From an uncultured Alteromonadaceae bacterium (GTDB lineage Bacteria; Pseudomonadota; Gammaproteobacteria; Pseudomonadales; Halieaceae), in NCBI GenBank assembly GCA_913064725.1, contig CAJYAI010000023.1:1-36239 (forward strand): a stretch of DNA of 36,239 nucleotides, in the 5' to 3' direction. The translations under genes were made by a program, and so were the position numbers. The notes under the pieces were generated by a model that saw nothing but the letters and a program-made list of their open reading frames with translations, made no database searches and was not told the origin of the DNA. This document shows, piece by piece, positions 1 through 13,238 of this stretch (within the stretch, counting starts at the first letter, position 1; the number at the start of each line of letters is the position of its first letter).

Positions 1-2223
1 CGGCTCTTCATAACGAAGACGTCGAAGCAAGTGAACGACTGGATCGATACTAAGCAGTCTGAATTACCCGACGGTGTAGAGCTATTCAGCCTCGGTGACA
101 TGGCCGATGCTTACGAGTCTCGCATGTCCCTCATCTTTGATGCGGCGTGGATGGGATTGATCCTAGTAATGCTAATCCTGCTCCTTACACTACGATTTAC
201 TGTCGCACTCTGGGTGACCGTTGGCATCGCTATCTCGTTTGTCGGTGCCTTTATATTTCTTCCTGTTGTGGATGTATCGATCAACTTCCTATCGACCTTT
301 GCGTTTTTATTGGTGCTCGGTATTGTCGTGGACGATGCGATTGTTGTTGGTGAAAGCATTCACCATCATCGGGAAGATCTGGGTTTGCCACCTGAAGAGG
401 CCGCTATTGTCGGTGCCTCTGCTGTGGCGAGGCCGGTCATATTTGCCGTACTGACTACGGTTGTGGCCTTTGCTCCCTGGGCATTTCTGTCGGGACCACA
501 GAGCGAGTTTCTGCGCCATTTGTCTGCGGTTATTGCCTTCGCACTTGCCTTTTCGCTGATCGAGGCGTTTTGCATTCTACCCGCACACCTAAGCCATTTG
601 CCTGCGCGTAATCCAGGTAAAACAGGCTTTGCTTTGCAGCGTCGTATTGCAGACGGCATCACGTCTTTTGCGGAGAACACATACGCCCCAATGCTGGCTC
701 GCGCACTCAATGTTCGTTACACCTTGAGTGCTGTATTTTTGGCGGGATTTATTGTTGCGCTGACCCTGGCATCTACCGGCTGGGTGCGCTTTTACTTTTT
801 CCCACAGTTAGAAAGTGAGACGTTGGTGGTCAACGTGACCTTACCCACGGGGGTACCGTTTTCAAGAACTGAGGCGGTCATGAATAAGCTCAATCAATCG
901 AGCGATGACCTAAAGGCAAACTATCCCGTTATCGGTGCCTTTACGTTTGCCTACGACAATCAGTTAGAGCAATACGTTCAACTGCCGCCGCCGGGAGAGA
1001 GTGATATCAGCATGCGGGAAGTCGCAGAGACATACCTCGCCTCTATGGGTGACATTCCTGACGCTGAGAATATCACTGTGCAGTACACGGCGAATCAAGG
1101 TGAAGCCGTTCTCACCTTTGTCTTCGCCCATACAGACGAGGCCAGGCTAAAGCAGGCCGCTTCTGAATTGCGCAATTATCTCGTGTCCTTTGAGGACGTG
1201 TTTTTTGTCAGGGACAATCAGCGCGGCGAGATTGATGAGCTCAATATAAAGCTCAAGCCGGGAGCCCAGACGTTAGGTGTGACCCTGGCAGATGTGTCGC
1301 GTCAGGTAAGGCAGTCTTACTACGGTGAGGAGGTTCAGCGCTTGCCGCGGCAGTACGGTGATGTGCGAGTGATGTTGCGCTATCCGCAGGACGCACGAAA
1401 GAGTTTAACCTCGCTCAGAGACCTCAATATTAGAACGAGTGACGGTCGCTTACTCCCACTTGCCACGGTAGCTGATATAGAAGTAAGAAAGGCGTCGCAG
1501 AGGATCGTCCGTCGCGACGGCCAGCGAATTTTTGAAGTCTATGCGCGTCTTAATGTCGACGCCATGGGCGATATTAACGATAAAGTGCAAGATGAGTTTA
1601 TCCCTGAGTTGCAAAAGCGTTATCCCGCCCTTCAGGTGATCAAGGGGGGATGGGAAGAGCAGCAAGCTGAGTTCATGACAGAGGTTTCGCGCCTGTTCAC
1701 TATTGCCATGCTTACCATTTATGCCCTGCTGGCTGTTGCATTCCGCTCTTATACCCTGCCGACCATTATTATGTCGGCGATTCCTTTCGCCTACATGGGC
1801 GCCATCTTTGGACATAAACTTATTGGCATTCCGCTAGACATGTTTTCCTTCTTTGGTATGGGGGCTGCAGCAGGTGTAGTGGTGAACGACAACTTGGTTT
1901 TGATCGACTACATTTTAAAACGTGAGGAACGCGGGGATGATCGGCTGACCGCGATTATCAACGCCGCTAAGAATCGGTTTAGGCCCATTTTGCTGACTAC
2001 CTTGACGACTTTCGTCGGACTGATGCCCATCATCGCGGAAACGTCACAGGCGGCTGCCTTCCTCAAGCCCTCTGTGATTTCACTGGCGTTCGGCGTGTTC
2101 TTCGCCTTCTTTGTCAGCCTTTTTTTGGTGCCCGCGCTTTACTTGATTGGTGCGGACTGGGGCAAAATCAGCGCAAGTATGTCGCCGTTCTTTCCTCGTT
2201 GGTCGAAGGGAAAAGCAGCTTAG
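1..2223 (+). CDS. RND-family efflux permease, 3' part (5' truncated by window edge)
   Basis: The reading frame is open from base 1, so the true start lies upstream; the GTG at 31 is only the first start-like codon. At least 740 residues of an inner-membrane resistance-nodulation-division transporter are present. These trimeric proton antiporters export drugs or other compounds through a periplasmic adaptor and an outer-membrane channel. The piece contains two hydrophobic blocks flanking a large periplasmic domain. The first block carries GIVVDDAIVVGESI, the TM4 segment with the proton-relay aspartates. The second carries the matching GVVVNDNLVLIDYI segment and ends in a hydrophobic run before a basic tail. 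The order (TM block, periplasmic loop, TM block) equals roughly the last two thirds of a normal protein of about 1000 residues. The adaptor gene would be expected upstream. Substrate cannot be told. It converges on the next gene with only 8 bases between stops. Confidence 0.9.
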   Translation, partial: RLFITKTSKQVNDWIDTKQSELPDGVELFSLGDMADAYESRMSLIFDAAWMGLILVMLILLLTLRFTVALWVTVGIAISFVGAFIFLPVVDVSINFLSTFAFLLVLGIVVDDAIVVGESIHHHREDLGLPPEEAAIVGASAVARPVIFAVLTTVVAFAPWAFLSGPQSEFLRHLSAVIAFALAFSLIEAFCILPAHLSHLPARNPGKTGFALQRRIADGITSFAENTYAPMLARALNVRYTLSAVFLAGFIVALTLASTGWVRFYFFPQLESETLVVNVTLPTGVPFSRTEAVMNKLNQSSDDLKANYPVIGAFTFAYDNQLEQYVQLPPPGESDISMREVAETYLASMGDIPDAENITVQYTANQGEAVLTFVFAHTDEARLKQAASELRNYLVSFEDVFFVRDNQRGEIDELNIKLKPGAQTLGVTLADVSRQVRQSYYGEEVQRLPRQYGDVRVMLRYPQDARKSLTSLRDLNIRTSDGRLLPLATVADIEVRKASQRIVRRDGQRIFEVYARLNVDAMGDINDKVQDEFIPELQKRYPALQVIKGGWEEQQAEFMTEVSRLFTIAMLTIYALLAVAFRSYTLPTIIMSAIPFAYMGAIFGHKLIGIPLDMFSFFGMGAAAGVVVNDNLVLIDYILKREERGDDRLTAIINAAKNRFRPILLTTLTTFVGLMPIIAETSQAAAFLKPSVISLAFGVFFAFFVSLFLVPALYLIGADWGKISASMSPFFPRWSKGKAA

Positions 2224-2231
2224 GACTTGCT

Positions 2232-3773
2232 TTAACGCACATCTTTCATGAGGCGTCGCACGCGCGGTGATACCGCGAGTACCACCACACCCACACCCAC
2301 ACCGTAGTAGAGCAGTTCGGTAAACAGCGCGTTGAAACCAGCGGTGCCGAGCCGTCCGTCTTCGCCATCGATACTAGAGAAGAAAATAGCGAGCTCAGAC
2401 GCAAGGTATGAACCGTAGGCACTGGCCAGGAACCAGGCTCCCATCATGACTCCGACGTAGCGCGCTATCGAGAGCTTGGTGACGGCAGATAGCCCTATGG
2501 GGCTGAGGCAGAGTTCAGCTGATGTGTGTAGGAAGTAGGCCAGCACGAGCCACCAGGCAGAGACAAGGCCGGCTGAGTCCGGGTTATTCAGACCGATCAA
2601 TAGCGCACCAAACCCCAGTCCCACTTGGATGATGCCAAAGCCGAATTTGGCTGGGCTCGATGGTTCAATATTATGGGACAGGAGCGCAGGCCAAAGAAGG
2701 GCGAATAGGGGCGAAAGAAGAATAATAAAAATCGCGTTAGCCGAACCAAATTGCGCCGCGGTTAGTTGAGTTCCGAACAAGGTAAGGTCGGTTGCTCGGT
2801 CTGCAAACAAGGTCATTGAGCCTCCCGATTGTTCGAACATCGACCAAAATACGGTACTAACGACGATCAAAAAAAACAGGGCACTCATCTTGCCGCGCTC
2901 TTCTGAATTACATTGCGTCGCTAGTAGCCAAACAAACCACGCTAAAAAAAGGCCAGCCACGAGAGGAAGCATTACGCCAACGCCATTCGGCTGTTGCAAG
3001 ACTACCCAGATGACGAAGACCGACACGATGCTGAATAGGGTAATGGCTTGTTGAACGCTGAGAATGCCCAAGGTTGCGCTAGCCGGCTGTTTCAAAATCT
3101 CAGGGTTGCTCGGATCGCCGTGTCCCTCTAGCCATTCCTGTCCTAGGGTAAAGATGACTAAACCGATCAGCATACCGATGCCTGCAGCGCCAAATCCGTA
3201 GGCCCAGCCATAGGCGCTGGCAAGCCATCCGCAGAGCAATGCAGCACTTGCGGCGCCGATATTGATGCCCATGTAAAAAATAGTAAAGCCACCATCTCTT
3301 CGCGGGTCATTGTCACCGTATAACTTACCGACAACCGTTGAAATATTGGGCTTGAGCAGGCCGACACCAACCACAATCAGCGCGAGTGCAAAGTAAAAGA
3401 CGCTGATCGCCTGCTCGTCCCTCACGATCGCACCTGCTGCGGTTTGCGATGCAGGTACGCCCTCAAAAGCCATTGCGCAATGTCCGAGTACCAGCAGGAT
3501 GCCACCAAGTTTTACGGCGTTTGTTTGTCCTAAATAGCGGTCCGATACAAGGCCGCCCAATAGAGGCATGGCGTACACCAGTGCCGCATAAGCGCCGAGG
3601 ATTCGCAGCGCTTCCCCGTCGGTGAACAAGTGGTGCTGCACTAAGAAGAGCACGAGTAAATACTTCATGCCGTAGAACGAGAAGCGCTCCCACATCTCTG
3701 TGGCGAAACAGACAAATAAACCGCGAGGGTGTCCAAACCATTCAGGGCCTGCGGGTAGTGTCTGCGTCGTCAT
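2232..3773 (-). CDS. POT/PTR family proton-dependent oligopeptide transporter
   Basis: A 513-residue inner-membrane protein of the major facilitator superfamily that takes up di- and tripeptides with protons. The family's ExxER motif is visible at about residues 26-30 (EMWERFSFYGMK), as is the PTR2 signature FYMGINIGA in the middle of the N-terminal half. Around a dozen or more hydrophobic segments alternate with short loops, and the length is normal for bacterial DtpA-type proteins. The start at 3773 is preceded by an AGGTG ribosome-binding site. It lies 72 bases downstream of dusC on the same strand and could be read from the same transcript or from its own promoter. The family also includes nitrate and other small-solute transporters, so the exact substrate is inferred. 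Confidence 0.9.
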   Translation of the reverse strand: MTTQTLPAGPEWFGHPRGLFVCFATEMWERFSFYGMKYLLVLFLVQHHLFTDGEALRILGAYAALVYAMPLLGGLVSDRYLGQTNAVKLGGILLVLGHCAMAFEGVPASQTAAGAIVRDEQAISVFYFALALIVVGVGLLKPNISTVVGKLYGDNDPRRDGGFTIFYMGINIGAASAALLCGWLASAYGWAYGFGAAGIGMLIGLVIFTLGQEWLEGHGDPSNPEILKQPASATLGILSVQQAITLFSIVSVFVIWVVLQQPNGVGVMLPLVAGLFLAWFVWLLATQCNSEERGKMSALFFLIVVSTVFWSMFEQSGGSMTLFADRATDLTLFGTQLTAAQFGSANAIFIILLSPLFALLWPALLSHNIEPSSPAKFGFGIIQVGLGFGALLIGLNNPDSAGLVSAWWLVLAYFLHTSAELCLSPIGLSAVTKLSIARYVGVMMGAWFLASAYGSYLASELAIFFSSIDGEDGRLGTAGFNALFTELLYYGVGVGVVVLAVSPRVRRLMKDVR

Positions 3774-3845
3774 AATTCACCTATTCGTTCTTTGTTTATC
3801 AGTGTGGACACCATTGTCATGGGGCGTACTGCAGTGCTATATCGG

Positions 3846-4832
3846 CTAGGCAGCAGGTTGGTTTAAGGCCTTCGATAACGCGCCGAGCATGTCATCAGGA
3901 TCGCGGATTCGCTTCACTTGTGCAAACAAAGCCGCGGCTTGCGGGTAACAGTATTGCAGATATACCAACCATTGTTTGAGCGGGTTAATGGCATATTTCC
4001 GCTGATAGAGTGCGCCATTGGCCTCAAAAAAGTAGACCAGAAGTTCCGCAATATCTTGCCACTCGAGGGGCATCTGAGGGGTGTCCGAGCAGTAAGCGGC
4101 AATTGCCCGGCCGAGATCAGGCCGGCATAAAGCCCCGCGAGCCAGCATGAACGCGTTGCACCCGCTCTGTCGGCGACAATCAAGAAGGTCGGTAGGCGTC
4201 CAAATTTCGCCATTGGCGATAATGGGTATGTTCCGGTCATTTCCGATATCGCGAAGCCGATGCCAGTACGCTGGAGGCCTGTACGCTTGTGTTTTCGTTC
4301 GCGCGTGGACGGTCAACTCATCAATGCCGCTGTTGATTGCTCCGTCGGCGATGCGTGAAAACAAGGCATCGTCGTCAAAGCCAAGTCTCACTTTTGCCGT
4401 CACGGGTGTCGTGTGCGGCGTCGCGTCCCTGACCGCTTTGCAGATGTCGTAAATGGTCTCTGGTGTACGTAACAGGGTGGCACCACCGCGTGATTTATTG
4501 ACAGTCTTCGCAGGGCATCCGAAATTGAGATCAATGCCCGGTGCGCCTAGTCCCGCAACGACCCGCGCATTGGCAGCCATCAAATCGGGATCTGACCCCA
4601 GCAGTTGAACGTACACTGGTATACCGGATGGCGTTCTACCATCAGCCTTCAGCTCAGGGCACAACCGGTAAAACACTTTAGCTGGGAGAACTGTGCTCGA
4701 GACGCGAACAAATTCAGTGGTGCAACGCTCGTACCCACCAACGCGTGTCAGCATGTCGCGCATCACGGATTCCATGACGCCCTCCATTGGCGCTAATAAG
4801 AGTCTGGGCGGCGAGATGCTGGATGTGTTCAT
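3846..4832 (-). CDS. dusC: tRNA-dihydrouridine(16) synthase DusC
   Basis: A 328-residue flavoenzyme that reduces uridine to dihydrouridine in the D-loop of tRNA using FMN and NADPH. The N-terminus LLLAPMEGVMES is the DusC version of the Dus barrel start. The catalytic-cysteine segment reads NFGCPAKTVNKSRGGATLL, with Cys106 as the general acid. Further blocks VHARTKTQAYRPP and IPIIANGEIW complete the FMN-binding TIM barrel. Similarity through the whole length is closer to DusC (U16 in E. coli) than to DusA or DusB; the position modified is inferred from this. The start at 4832 follows an AAGGA ribosome-binding site. The gene is divergent from accA. Confidence 0.92.
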   Translation of the reverse strand: MNTSSISPPRLLLAPMEGVMESVMRDMLTRVGGYERCTTEFVRVSSTVLPAKVFYRLCPELKADGRTPSGIPVYVQLLGSDPDLMAANARVVAGLGAPGIDLNFGCPAKTVNKSRGGATLLRTPETIYDICKAVRDATPHTTPVTAKVRLGFDDDALFSRIADGAINSGIDELTVHARTKTQAYRPPAYWHRLRDIGNDRNIPIIANGEIWTPTDLLDCRRQSGCNAFMLARGALCRPDLGRAIAAYCSDTPQMPLEWQDIAELLVYFFEANGALYQRKYAINPLKQWLVYLQYCYPQAAALFAQVKRIRDPDDMLGALSKALNQPAA

Positions 4833-4950
4833 AAAATCCTTGAACGTAGTACAACTCGTATCGTAAATCTTACAGATGACGCGATCATTCTTCGTTTGTA
4901 GACTGTTAGCTTGGGCGCCATGTTAGCCGTTTGTTAAAGGGCAAGTCACA
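4833..4950. promoter_or_regulatory. Divergent intergenic region dusC / accA
   Basis: These 118 bases separate the divergently read dusC and accA, so both genes' promoters should lie here. A good AAAGGG ribosome-binding site for accA sits at about 4936-4941. I see no convincing -35/-10 pair and no strong palindrome that would mark an operator. Confidence 0.45.
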
Positions 4951-5901
4951 ATGAATCCTAATTATCTGGATTTCGAGCAGCCGATCGCTGAGCTCGAGAT
5001 GAAAATCGAAGAATTAAAATCGGTGGTCGACAATTCCGAGATTAATATCAGCGACGAAATCGGTCGGCTCAAATCCAAGAGCCACAAACTAACGCAGTCG
5101 ATTTTTTCTAAGTTGAGTCCGTGGGACATTGTTCGTGTGGCTCGTCACCCACTTCGCCCGTATTCACTGGATTATATTCCGCTCATCTTCGATGAGTTTG
5201 ACGAACTGCATGGTGATCGCCATTTTGGTGATGACAAGGCTATTGTGGGGGGGGTTGCTCGTTTGAACGACAGACCTGTGATGGTTATTGGCCAAGAGAA
5301 GGGTAGAGCAGTCAAGGACAAGGTTTACCGCAACTTCGGGATGCCGAAGCCCGAAGGGTATCGTAAAGCGCTTCGTTTGATGGAAATGGCAGAGCGATTC
5401 AAAATGCCAGTGGTAACGTTGATCGACACGCCCGGAGCGTATCCGGGCATTGATTCTGAAGAGCGGGGCATTTCTGAAGCGATCGCTCAAAACCTCGCAG
5501 TGATGTCGCGTCTTAGAACGCCCATTATCTGCGTAGTAATCGGCGAGGGGTCATCGGGTGGGGCACTTGGAATTGGGGTTGGTGATCATTTAGCCATGCT
5601 CCAATACTCGACCTATTTTGTGATTTCGCCAGAGGGTTGCGCCAATATTATCTGGAAGAGCAGTGAGTTCGCGCCGCAAGCCGCTGAGGCGATGGGTGTT
5701 ACGTCATCCACGTTGGAGGAGCTCGGGATTGTCGATGCGACTATTCAAGAACCGTTGGGCGGTGCTCATCGTGATATTGATGAAATGGCACGCCGAATCG
5801 GTGAGCATGTGTCGGGTCAGCTGGATGCCCTGTGCGCGACTGATACGGATCGTTTGGTTGAAGCCCGTTATCAGCGCTTAATGGCCTACGGGAGCGTCTG
5901 A
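4951..5901 (+). CDS. accA: Acetyl-CoA carboxylase carboxyltransferase subunit alpha
   Basis: A 316-residue cytoplasmic protein, close to the 319 residues of E. coli AccA. With AccD it forms the carboxyltransferase half of acetyl-CoA carboxylase, which moves the carboxyl group from biotin to acetyl-CoA to make malonyl-CoA for fatty-acid synthesis. Visible family blocks are the N-terminal [19 protein letters not shown], the crotonase-fold core with [20 protein letters not shown], and [15 protein letters not shown], which forms the oxyanion-hole region. The ATG at 4951 has a good ribosome-binding site. tilS starts 7 bases after its stop, as in many gammaproteobacteria, so the two are probably cotranscribed. 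accB, accC and accD are not in this window. Confidence 0.97.
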   Translation: MNPNYLDFEQPIAELEMKIEELKSVVDNSEINISDEIGRLKSKSHKLTQSIFSKLSPWDIVRVARHPLRPYSLDYIPLIFDEFDELHGDRHFGDDKAIVGGVARLNDRPVMVIGQEKGRAVKDKVYRNFGMPKPEGYRKALRLMEMAERFKMPVVTLIDTPGAYPGIDSEERGISEAIAQNLAVMSRLRTPIICVVIGEGSSGGALGIGVGDHLAMLQYSTYFVISPEGCANIIWKSSEFAPQAAEAMGVTSSTLEELGIVDATIQEPLGGAHRDIDEMARRIGEHVSGQLDALCATDTDRLVEARYQRLMAYGSV

Positions 5902-5908
5902 TCTTGCG

Positions 5909-7213
5909 ATGGTATTGTACGACGCACTGAAGCAGCACTGGGCTACGCTTCAGCGCGCAAGACGCCTTTGCATCGGATTTTCCGGTGGTGTCGACAGTCA
6001 CTCCTTACTACATAGTTTGGTTGCGCTTGCCGGCGAAGAGCCGCTTCCTCCGATTGTCGCCTTGCACATCAACCATGGTCTTCACGCTAAGGCCGCGCAG
6101 TGGGAAGAACACTGTGCTGGAGTGGCAGCACAACTGGGTGTCGATTTCGTAGCGAAGTCGGTGCTCGTTTCGCCAGGAGCGTCTCCTGAGGCACAGGCGC
6201 GAGACGCTCGATATGAGGCGTTTTCCCGATTTCTCTTAGCGGACGATCTGTTGCTCTTGGCTCATCATCTCGATGATCAGGTTGAAACTGTCTTGTTTCG
6301 ACTCATTCGAGGCGCTGGACCCAAGGGGCTGGCGGGCATGCCCGAAAAGCGGCAGCTGGGAAGTGCGACATTAGTCCGTCCACTGCTGGGCTTGCCGCGA
6401 TCCGATATCGAGCAGTATGCGATCGATCATCAGCTGGAGTGGCTAACCGATTCGAGCAATGACGATGTCAGCTTTGATCGTAATTATCTTCGCCATCATG
6501 TACTGCCGGTAATTGAGTCGCGGTGGCCGCGCTATCGACAGGGATTCTCTCGATCTGCGACGCTCAGTGGTTTATCGCACAGCGCAGGTAATTCGCGAGA
6601 GTTGCCAGCGGGGTTGACGCCGCTGGGTGATCCTTGTCTTTCAGTAGCAACTCAAGATGTCAATGATCTGCACAGTCAGCTTTACACATGGCTAGAGCGC
6701 ATGGGTGCATCAATACCAAACTATAAAGTGTTGAGCGAATTCGCTCGGCAATGCATTCACGGAGCCGAAGATAGACTGCCAGAGCTGCAGTGGGAGGATT
6801 ACCTCATTCAACGATGGAAGCGAGAGATTCACGTTTATCCAATCATTCCAAGAGAGTCGTTCACCTACGCATCACGCATCGGGGAGGCTGCAACAGGTCC
6901 TTGGGGCGCTGTTGATTGGGCAGTGGCTGAGTTTGGCTTGCCAGCGGGCGAAAGAGTGACGATCCGCAGCGCGCATCCCGGTGAAATGATCACACTTCGC
7001 AGTCGTCCAACGCGCTCGATGAGCCAGTGTTTTCAGGAAGCCAATATCCCCCCCTATTGGCGATCATTTCTGCCGATTATCTGTCGACGTGAGGTGCCTA
7101 TTGCGCTGGCCGATCTGGGGTTGTCGGTCCGCGGAGACGCCGAGGCGGAGTCACTTTGTAAAGGCGGATTAGTACCGGTCTGGCGACGTCCGAAATTGCA
7201 TTTTCTAAATTGA
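5909..7213 (+). CDS. tilS: tRNA(Ile)-lysidine synthase
   Basis: A 434-residue cytoplasmic enzyme of the N-type ATP-pyrophosphatase family. It attaches lysine to C34 of the CAU-anticodon tRNA-Ile, which makes it read AUA rather than AUG. The PP-loop SGGVDS lies at residues 25-30, followed by ALHINHGL and HHLDDQVETVLFRLIRGAG, all typical of TilS. DSSNDDVSFDRNYLRH marks the end of the catalytic domain. The C-terminal half, with EMITLRSRPTRSMSQCFQEANIP, is the tRNA-binding TilS-C domain, so the protein is full length. The gene follows accA after 7 bases. Confidence 0.95.
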   Translation: MVLYDALKQHWATLQRARRLCIGFSGGVDSHSLLHSLVALAGEEPLPPIVALHINHGLHAKAAQWEEHCAGVAAQLGVDFVAKSVLVSPGASPEAQARDARYEAFSRFLLADDLLLLAHHLDDQVETVLFRLIRGAGPKGLAGMPEKRQLGSATLVRPLLGLPRSDIEQYAIDHQLEWLTDSSNDDVSFDRNYLRHHVLPVIESRWPRYRQGFSRSATLSGLSHSAGNSRELPAGLTPLGDPCLSVATQDVNDLHSQLYTWLERMGASIPNYKVLSEFARQCIHGAEDRLPELQWEDYLIQRWKREIHVYPIIPRESFTYASRIGEAATGPWGAVDWAVAEFGLPAGERVTIRSAHPGEMITLRSRPTRSMSQCFQEANIPPYWRSFLPIICRREVPIALADLGLSVRGDAEAESLCKGGLVPVWRRPKLHFLN

Positions 7214-7235
7214 GGATATGACGACTCTTTGTTAA

Positions 7236-9790
<2,555 letters not shown>

Positions 9791-9796
9791 GACTGA

Positions 9797-11101
<1,305 letters not shown>

Positions 11102-11105
11102 CCAC

Positions 11106-11399
11106 GTGAGGCCCCTGCTGCTGGTGCTGTTGGGGCTGTTTGTCCTCCTTCAGTATCGCCTGTGGTTCGGTGATGGTGGGATTCGAGAGCGTCAGACTCT
11201 AGAGGCTCAGGTCCAAGAGGGCGAAACAAGCAATCAGGTGTTGCGTGAGCGCAATGACGCGCTAGCTCAGCAGGTGTTAGAACTGCAAGAAGGCAGTGAG
11301 ATGCTTGAAGCGGTTGCGCGAGAAGAACTCGGATTGGTTCGTGAAGGCGAGGAGTTTATTCTCTTTGTTGATGATGCGAACGAGGAGTCGTCGCCGTGA
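11106..11399 (+). CDS. ftsB: Cell division protein FtsB
   Basis: A 97-residue bitopic inner-membrane protein of the FtsQBL divisome subcomplex, which signals to the septal peptidoglycan synthase FtsWI. It has a short cytoplasmic N-terminus, one membrane helix (LLLVLLGLFVLLQYRLWFG), then a heptad-like coiled coil (about residues 25-70) and the family's C-terminal ARE.LGLVREGEEFI block. The GTG at 11106 is chosen because it puts the membrane helix next to the N-terminus and gives the normal length near 100 residues. An in-frame start at 11076 would lie inside eno. Its stop overlaps the GTG start of ispD in GTGA. The eno-ftsB-ispD-ispF order is classical. Confidence 0.93.
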   Translation: MRPLLLVLLGLFVLLQYRLWFGDGGIRERQTLEAQVQEGETSNQVLRERNDALAQQVLELQEGSEMLEAVAREELGLVREGEEFILFVDDANEESSP

Positions 11400-12106
11400 C
11401 TAGTAGTATTTGGGCAGTAGTGCCAGCGGCAGGTAGTGGCCGGCGTATGGCATCAGAGGTGCCAAAGCAATATCTCGTGGTCAATGGCGTCCCTATTCTT
11501 GAGTACACGCTGCAGGCCCTGTTGGCGTGCCCTGATATTCGTGGGGTTGTCGTGGTTTTGGATCCCAGCGATCGGCGCGCGGATCTGATAGCCAGTCTGT
11601 CGGATCCGAGGGTGTTTACTGCAATCGGTGGTCAAGAGCGAGCCGACTCTGTCCTTGCAGGGGTTCAGTTTCTGACACCCTATGCGGGGTCCGATGATTG
11701 GGTGTTGGTGCACGATGCAGCGCGACCGTGTATTTCCGTGCAGACACTTCGCATGCTAATAGACCATGCAATTTCCAATGATGTGGGCACGGTACTCGCG
11801 CAAGCCTCTACCGATACCCTCAAGCGGATTTCACTCAACGGTAGAGTCACCGAGACCTTGGATCGTCGCGTTATTTGGCGAGCCCAGACCCCACAAATGT
11901 TTCGTCGTTCGGATTTGGAGTTGGCACTTTCCTCTGCGCTTTCCGAGCATCTGCCGATTACTGATGAGTCAACTGCTATGGAGTTGTCCGGATTTCCCGT
12001 ATCAGTCTTGGAGGGGCCTGCGACTAACATCAAAGTGACCTTGCCGATAGATCTCGCGTTCGCTGAGATTATTTTACGGCAGTTAGCAGAGGAGAATCAG
12101 CTTTGA
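11396..12106 (+). CDS. ispD: 2-C-methyl-D-erythritol 4-phosphate cytidylyltransferase
   Basis: A 236-residue cytoplasmic enzyme of the MEP pathway of isoprenoid synthesis. It joins CTP and methylerythritol phosphate to form CDP-ME. The nucleotide-binding glycine-rich start [11 protein letters not shown] is followed by PKQYLVVNG, then [10 protein letters not shown] and [10 protein letters not shown], all family marks. The start is a GTG overlapping the ftsB stop, and the end overlaps the TTG start of ispF, so translation appears coupled on both sides. CTP for the reaction is made by PyrG, encoded upstream. Its presence shows that isoprenoid precursors come from the MEP route. Confidence 0.96.
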   Translation: MTSSIWAVVPAAGSGRRMASEVPKQYLVVNGVPILEYTLQALLACPDIRGVVVVLDPSDRRADLIASLSDPRVFTAIGGQERADSVLAGVQFLTPYAGSDDWVLVHDAARPCISVQTLRMLIDHAISNDVGTVLAQASTDTLKRISLNGRVTETLDRRVIWRAQTPQMFRRSDLELALSSALSEHLPITDESTAMELSGFPVSVLEGPATNIKVTLPIDLAFAEIILRQLAEENQL

Positions 12107-12585
12107 GAATCGGTCACGGTTACGATGTACACGCATTTGGTGAGGGCGATCACATTGTATTAGGCGGAGAGCGTTTGGCGCACACTCGTGGTCTCGTAGC
12201 GCATTCAGACGGAGATGTGGTACTCCATGCATTGAGTGATGCGTTGCTGGGTGCCCTTGCACTAGGTGATATTGGCCATCACTTCCCGGACGATGATCCA
12301 GAGTTTGAAAATGCCAATAGCCGACGCTTGTTGATGCACGTCATGGCAAAAATACGAGCCGGAGGATATGAGCTGTGTAATGCTGATATCACGATTATTG
12401 CGCAAGCACCTAAAATGGCCCCACATATTCTCGCCATGCGACAAAATATTGCAGACGATCTCGAGACCGATCTCAGTCAGGTCAGCGTAAAGGCGACGAC
12501 AACGGAAAAGCTGGGATTTATCGGTCGAGAGGAGGGCATCGCCGTGCACGCAGTGGTCTTGCTCCAGGAGCGACGCGCAACGTGA
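12103..12585 (+). CDS. ispF: 2-C-methyl-D-erythritol 2,4-cyclodiphosphate synthase
   Basis: A 160-residue trimeric cytoplasmic enzyme of the MEP pathway that cyclises CDP-ME 2-phosphate with loss of CMP. The metal-binding GYDVHAF (Asp8, His10) and the block [18 protein letters not shown] with GDIGHHFPD are diagnostic. [18 protein letters not shown] near the end is the family's second block. The start is an unusual TTG that overlaps the ispD stop (TTGA), with an AGAGGAG ribosome-binding site 8-14 bases upstream; it gives exactly the conserved N-terminus [10 protein letters not shown]. The stop overlaps the GTG of pcm. Confidence 0.96.
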   Translation: MRIGHGYDVHAFGEGDHIVLGGERLAHTRGLVAHSDGDVVLHALSDALLGALALGDIGHHFPDDDPEFENANSRRLLMHVMAKIRAGGYELCNADITIIAQAPKMAPHILAMRQNIADDLETDLSQVSVKATTTEKLGFIGREEGIAVHAVVLLQERRAT

Positions 12586-13238
12586 CAGATGTTCGCGGCA
12601 TAGGAATGACGTCGCAGCGCACGCGTTTGAGGCTCATCGAGCGCTTAAAGGCAGACGGTATTGGCGATGAGCGAGTGTTACAGGCCATGACTGACACGCC
12701 TAGACATCTGTTTGTCGACGAGGCTCTGGCGCATCGAGCTTATGAAGATACCGCGCTGCCTATTGGATTTAATCAAACCTTAAGTCGGCCATATATCGTT
12801 GCGCGTATGACCGAACTTGTCTTGCAACACGGTGCGCCCAACCGGATCTTGGAGCTGGGCACAGGATCGGGATATCAAACGGCCATCTTGAGTAATCTCG
12901 TGGGTGAGATCTACTCGGTAGAGCGCATCAAGCCTCTGCTAGACAAGGCTAGAGCGCGCCTGCGCCAGCTCAGAATACGAAATGTACGTTGCAAGCACGG
13001 CGACGGCTTTGAGGGATGGGCTGAGTTTGCACCGTTTGACGTTATTTTAAGCGCCGCGGCACCGGAGAGCGTGCCGGAAATCTTATTGTCACAATTAGCC
13101 CCCGGCGGCATTCTTTTATTGCCTGTTGGCGGCGACTCTCAAAAGTTGGTTTTAGTCAGGTCAACACCCGATGGATTTGAGGAAACAGTCATTGAGGATG
13201 TCCTGTTTGTCCCGATGCGCGGGGGTGTCCAGCGATGA
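12582..13238 (+). CDS. pcm: Protein-L-isoaspartate O-methyltransferase
   Basis: A 218-residue cytoplasmic SAM-dependent enzyme that methylates isoaspartyl residues in aged proteins so that they can revert to aspartate. Family marks are [23 protein letters not shown], the [16 protein letters not shown] block, and the SAM-binding motif [17 protein letters not shown] start at 12582 overlaps the ispF stop; the internal ATG at 12606 is an alternative. In many relatives truD and surE lie between ispF and pcm; here pcm follows ispF directly. The stop overlaps the start of the DUF368 gene. Confidence 0.93.
   Translation: MTDVRGIGMTSQRTRLRLIERLKADGIGDERVLQAMTDTPRHLFVDEALAHRAYEDTALPIGFNQTLSRPYIVARMTELVLQHGAPNRILELGTGSGYQTAILSNLVGEIYSVERIKPLLDKARARLRQLRIRNVRCKHGDGFEGWAEFAPFDVILSAAAPESVPEILLSQLAPGGILLLPVGGDSQKLVLVRSTPDGFEETVIEDVLFVPMRGGVQR

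Noticed and set aside
366-710. Minus-strand frame of 114 codons inside the RND gene
   Set aside because: Shadow of the RND reading frame; no start context or protein family features.
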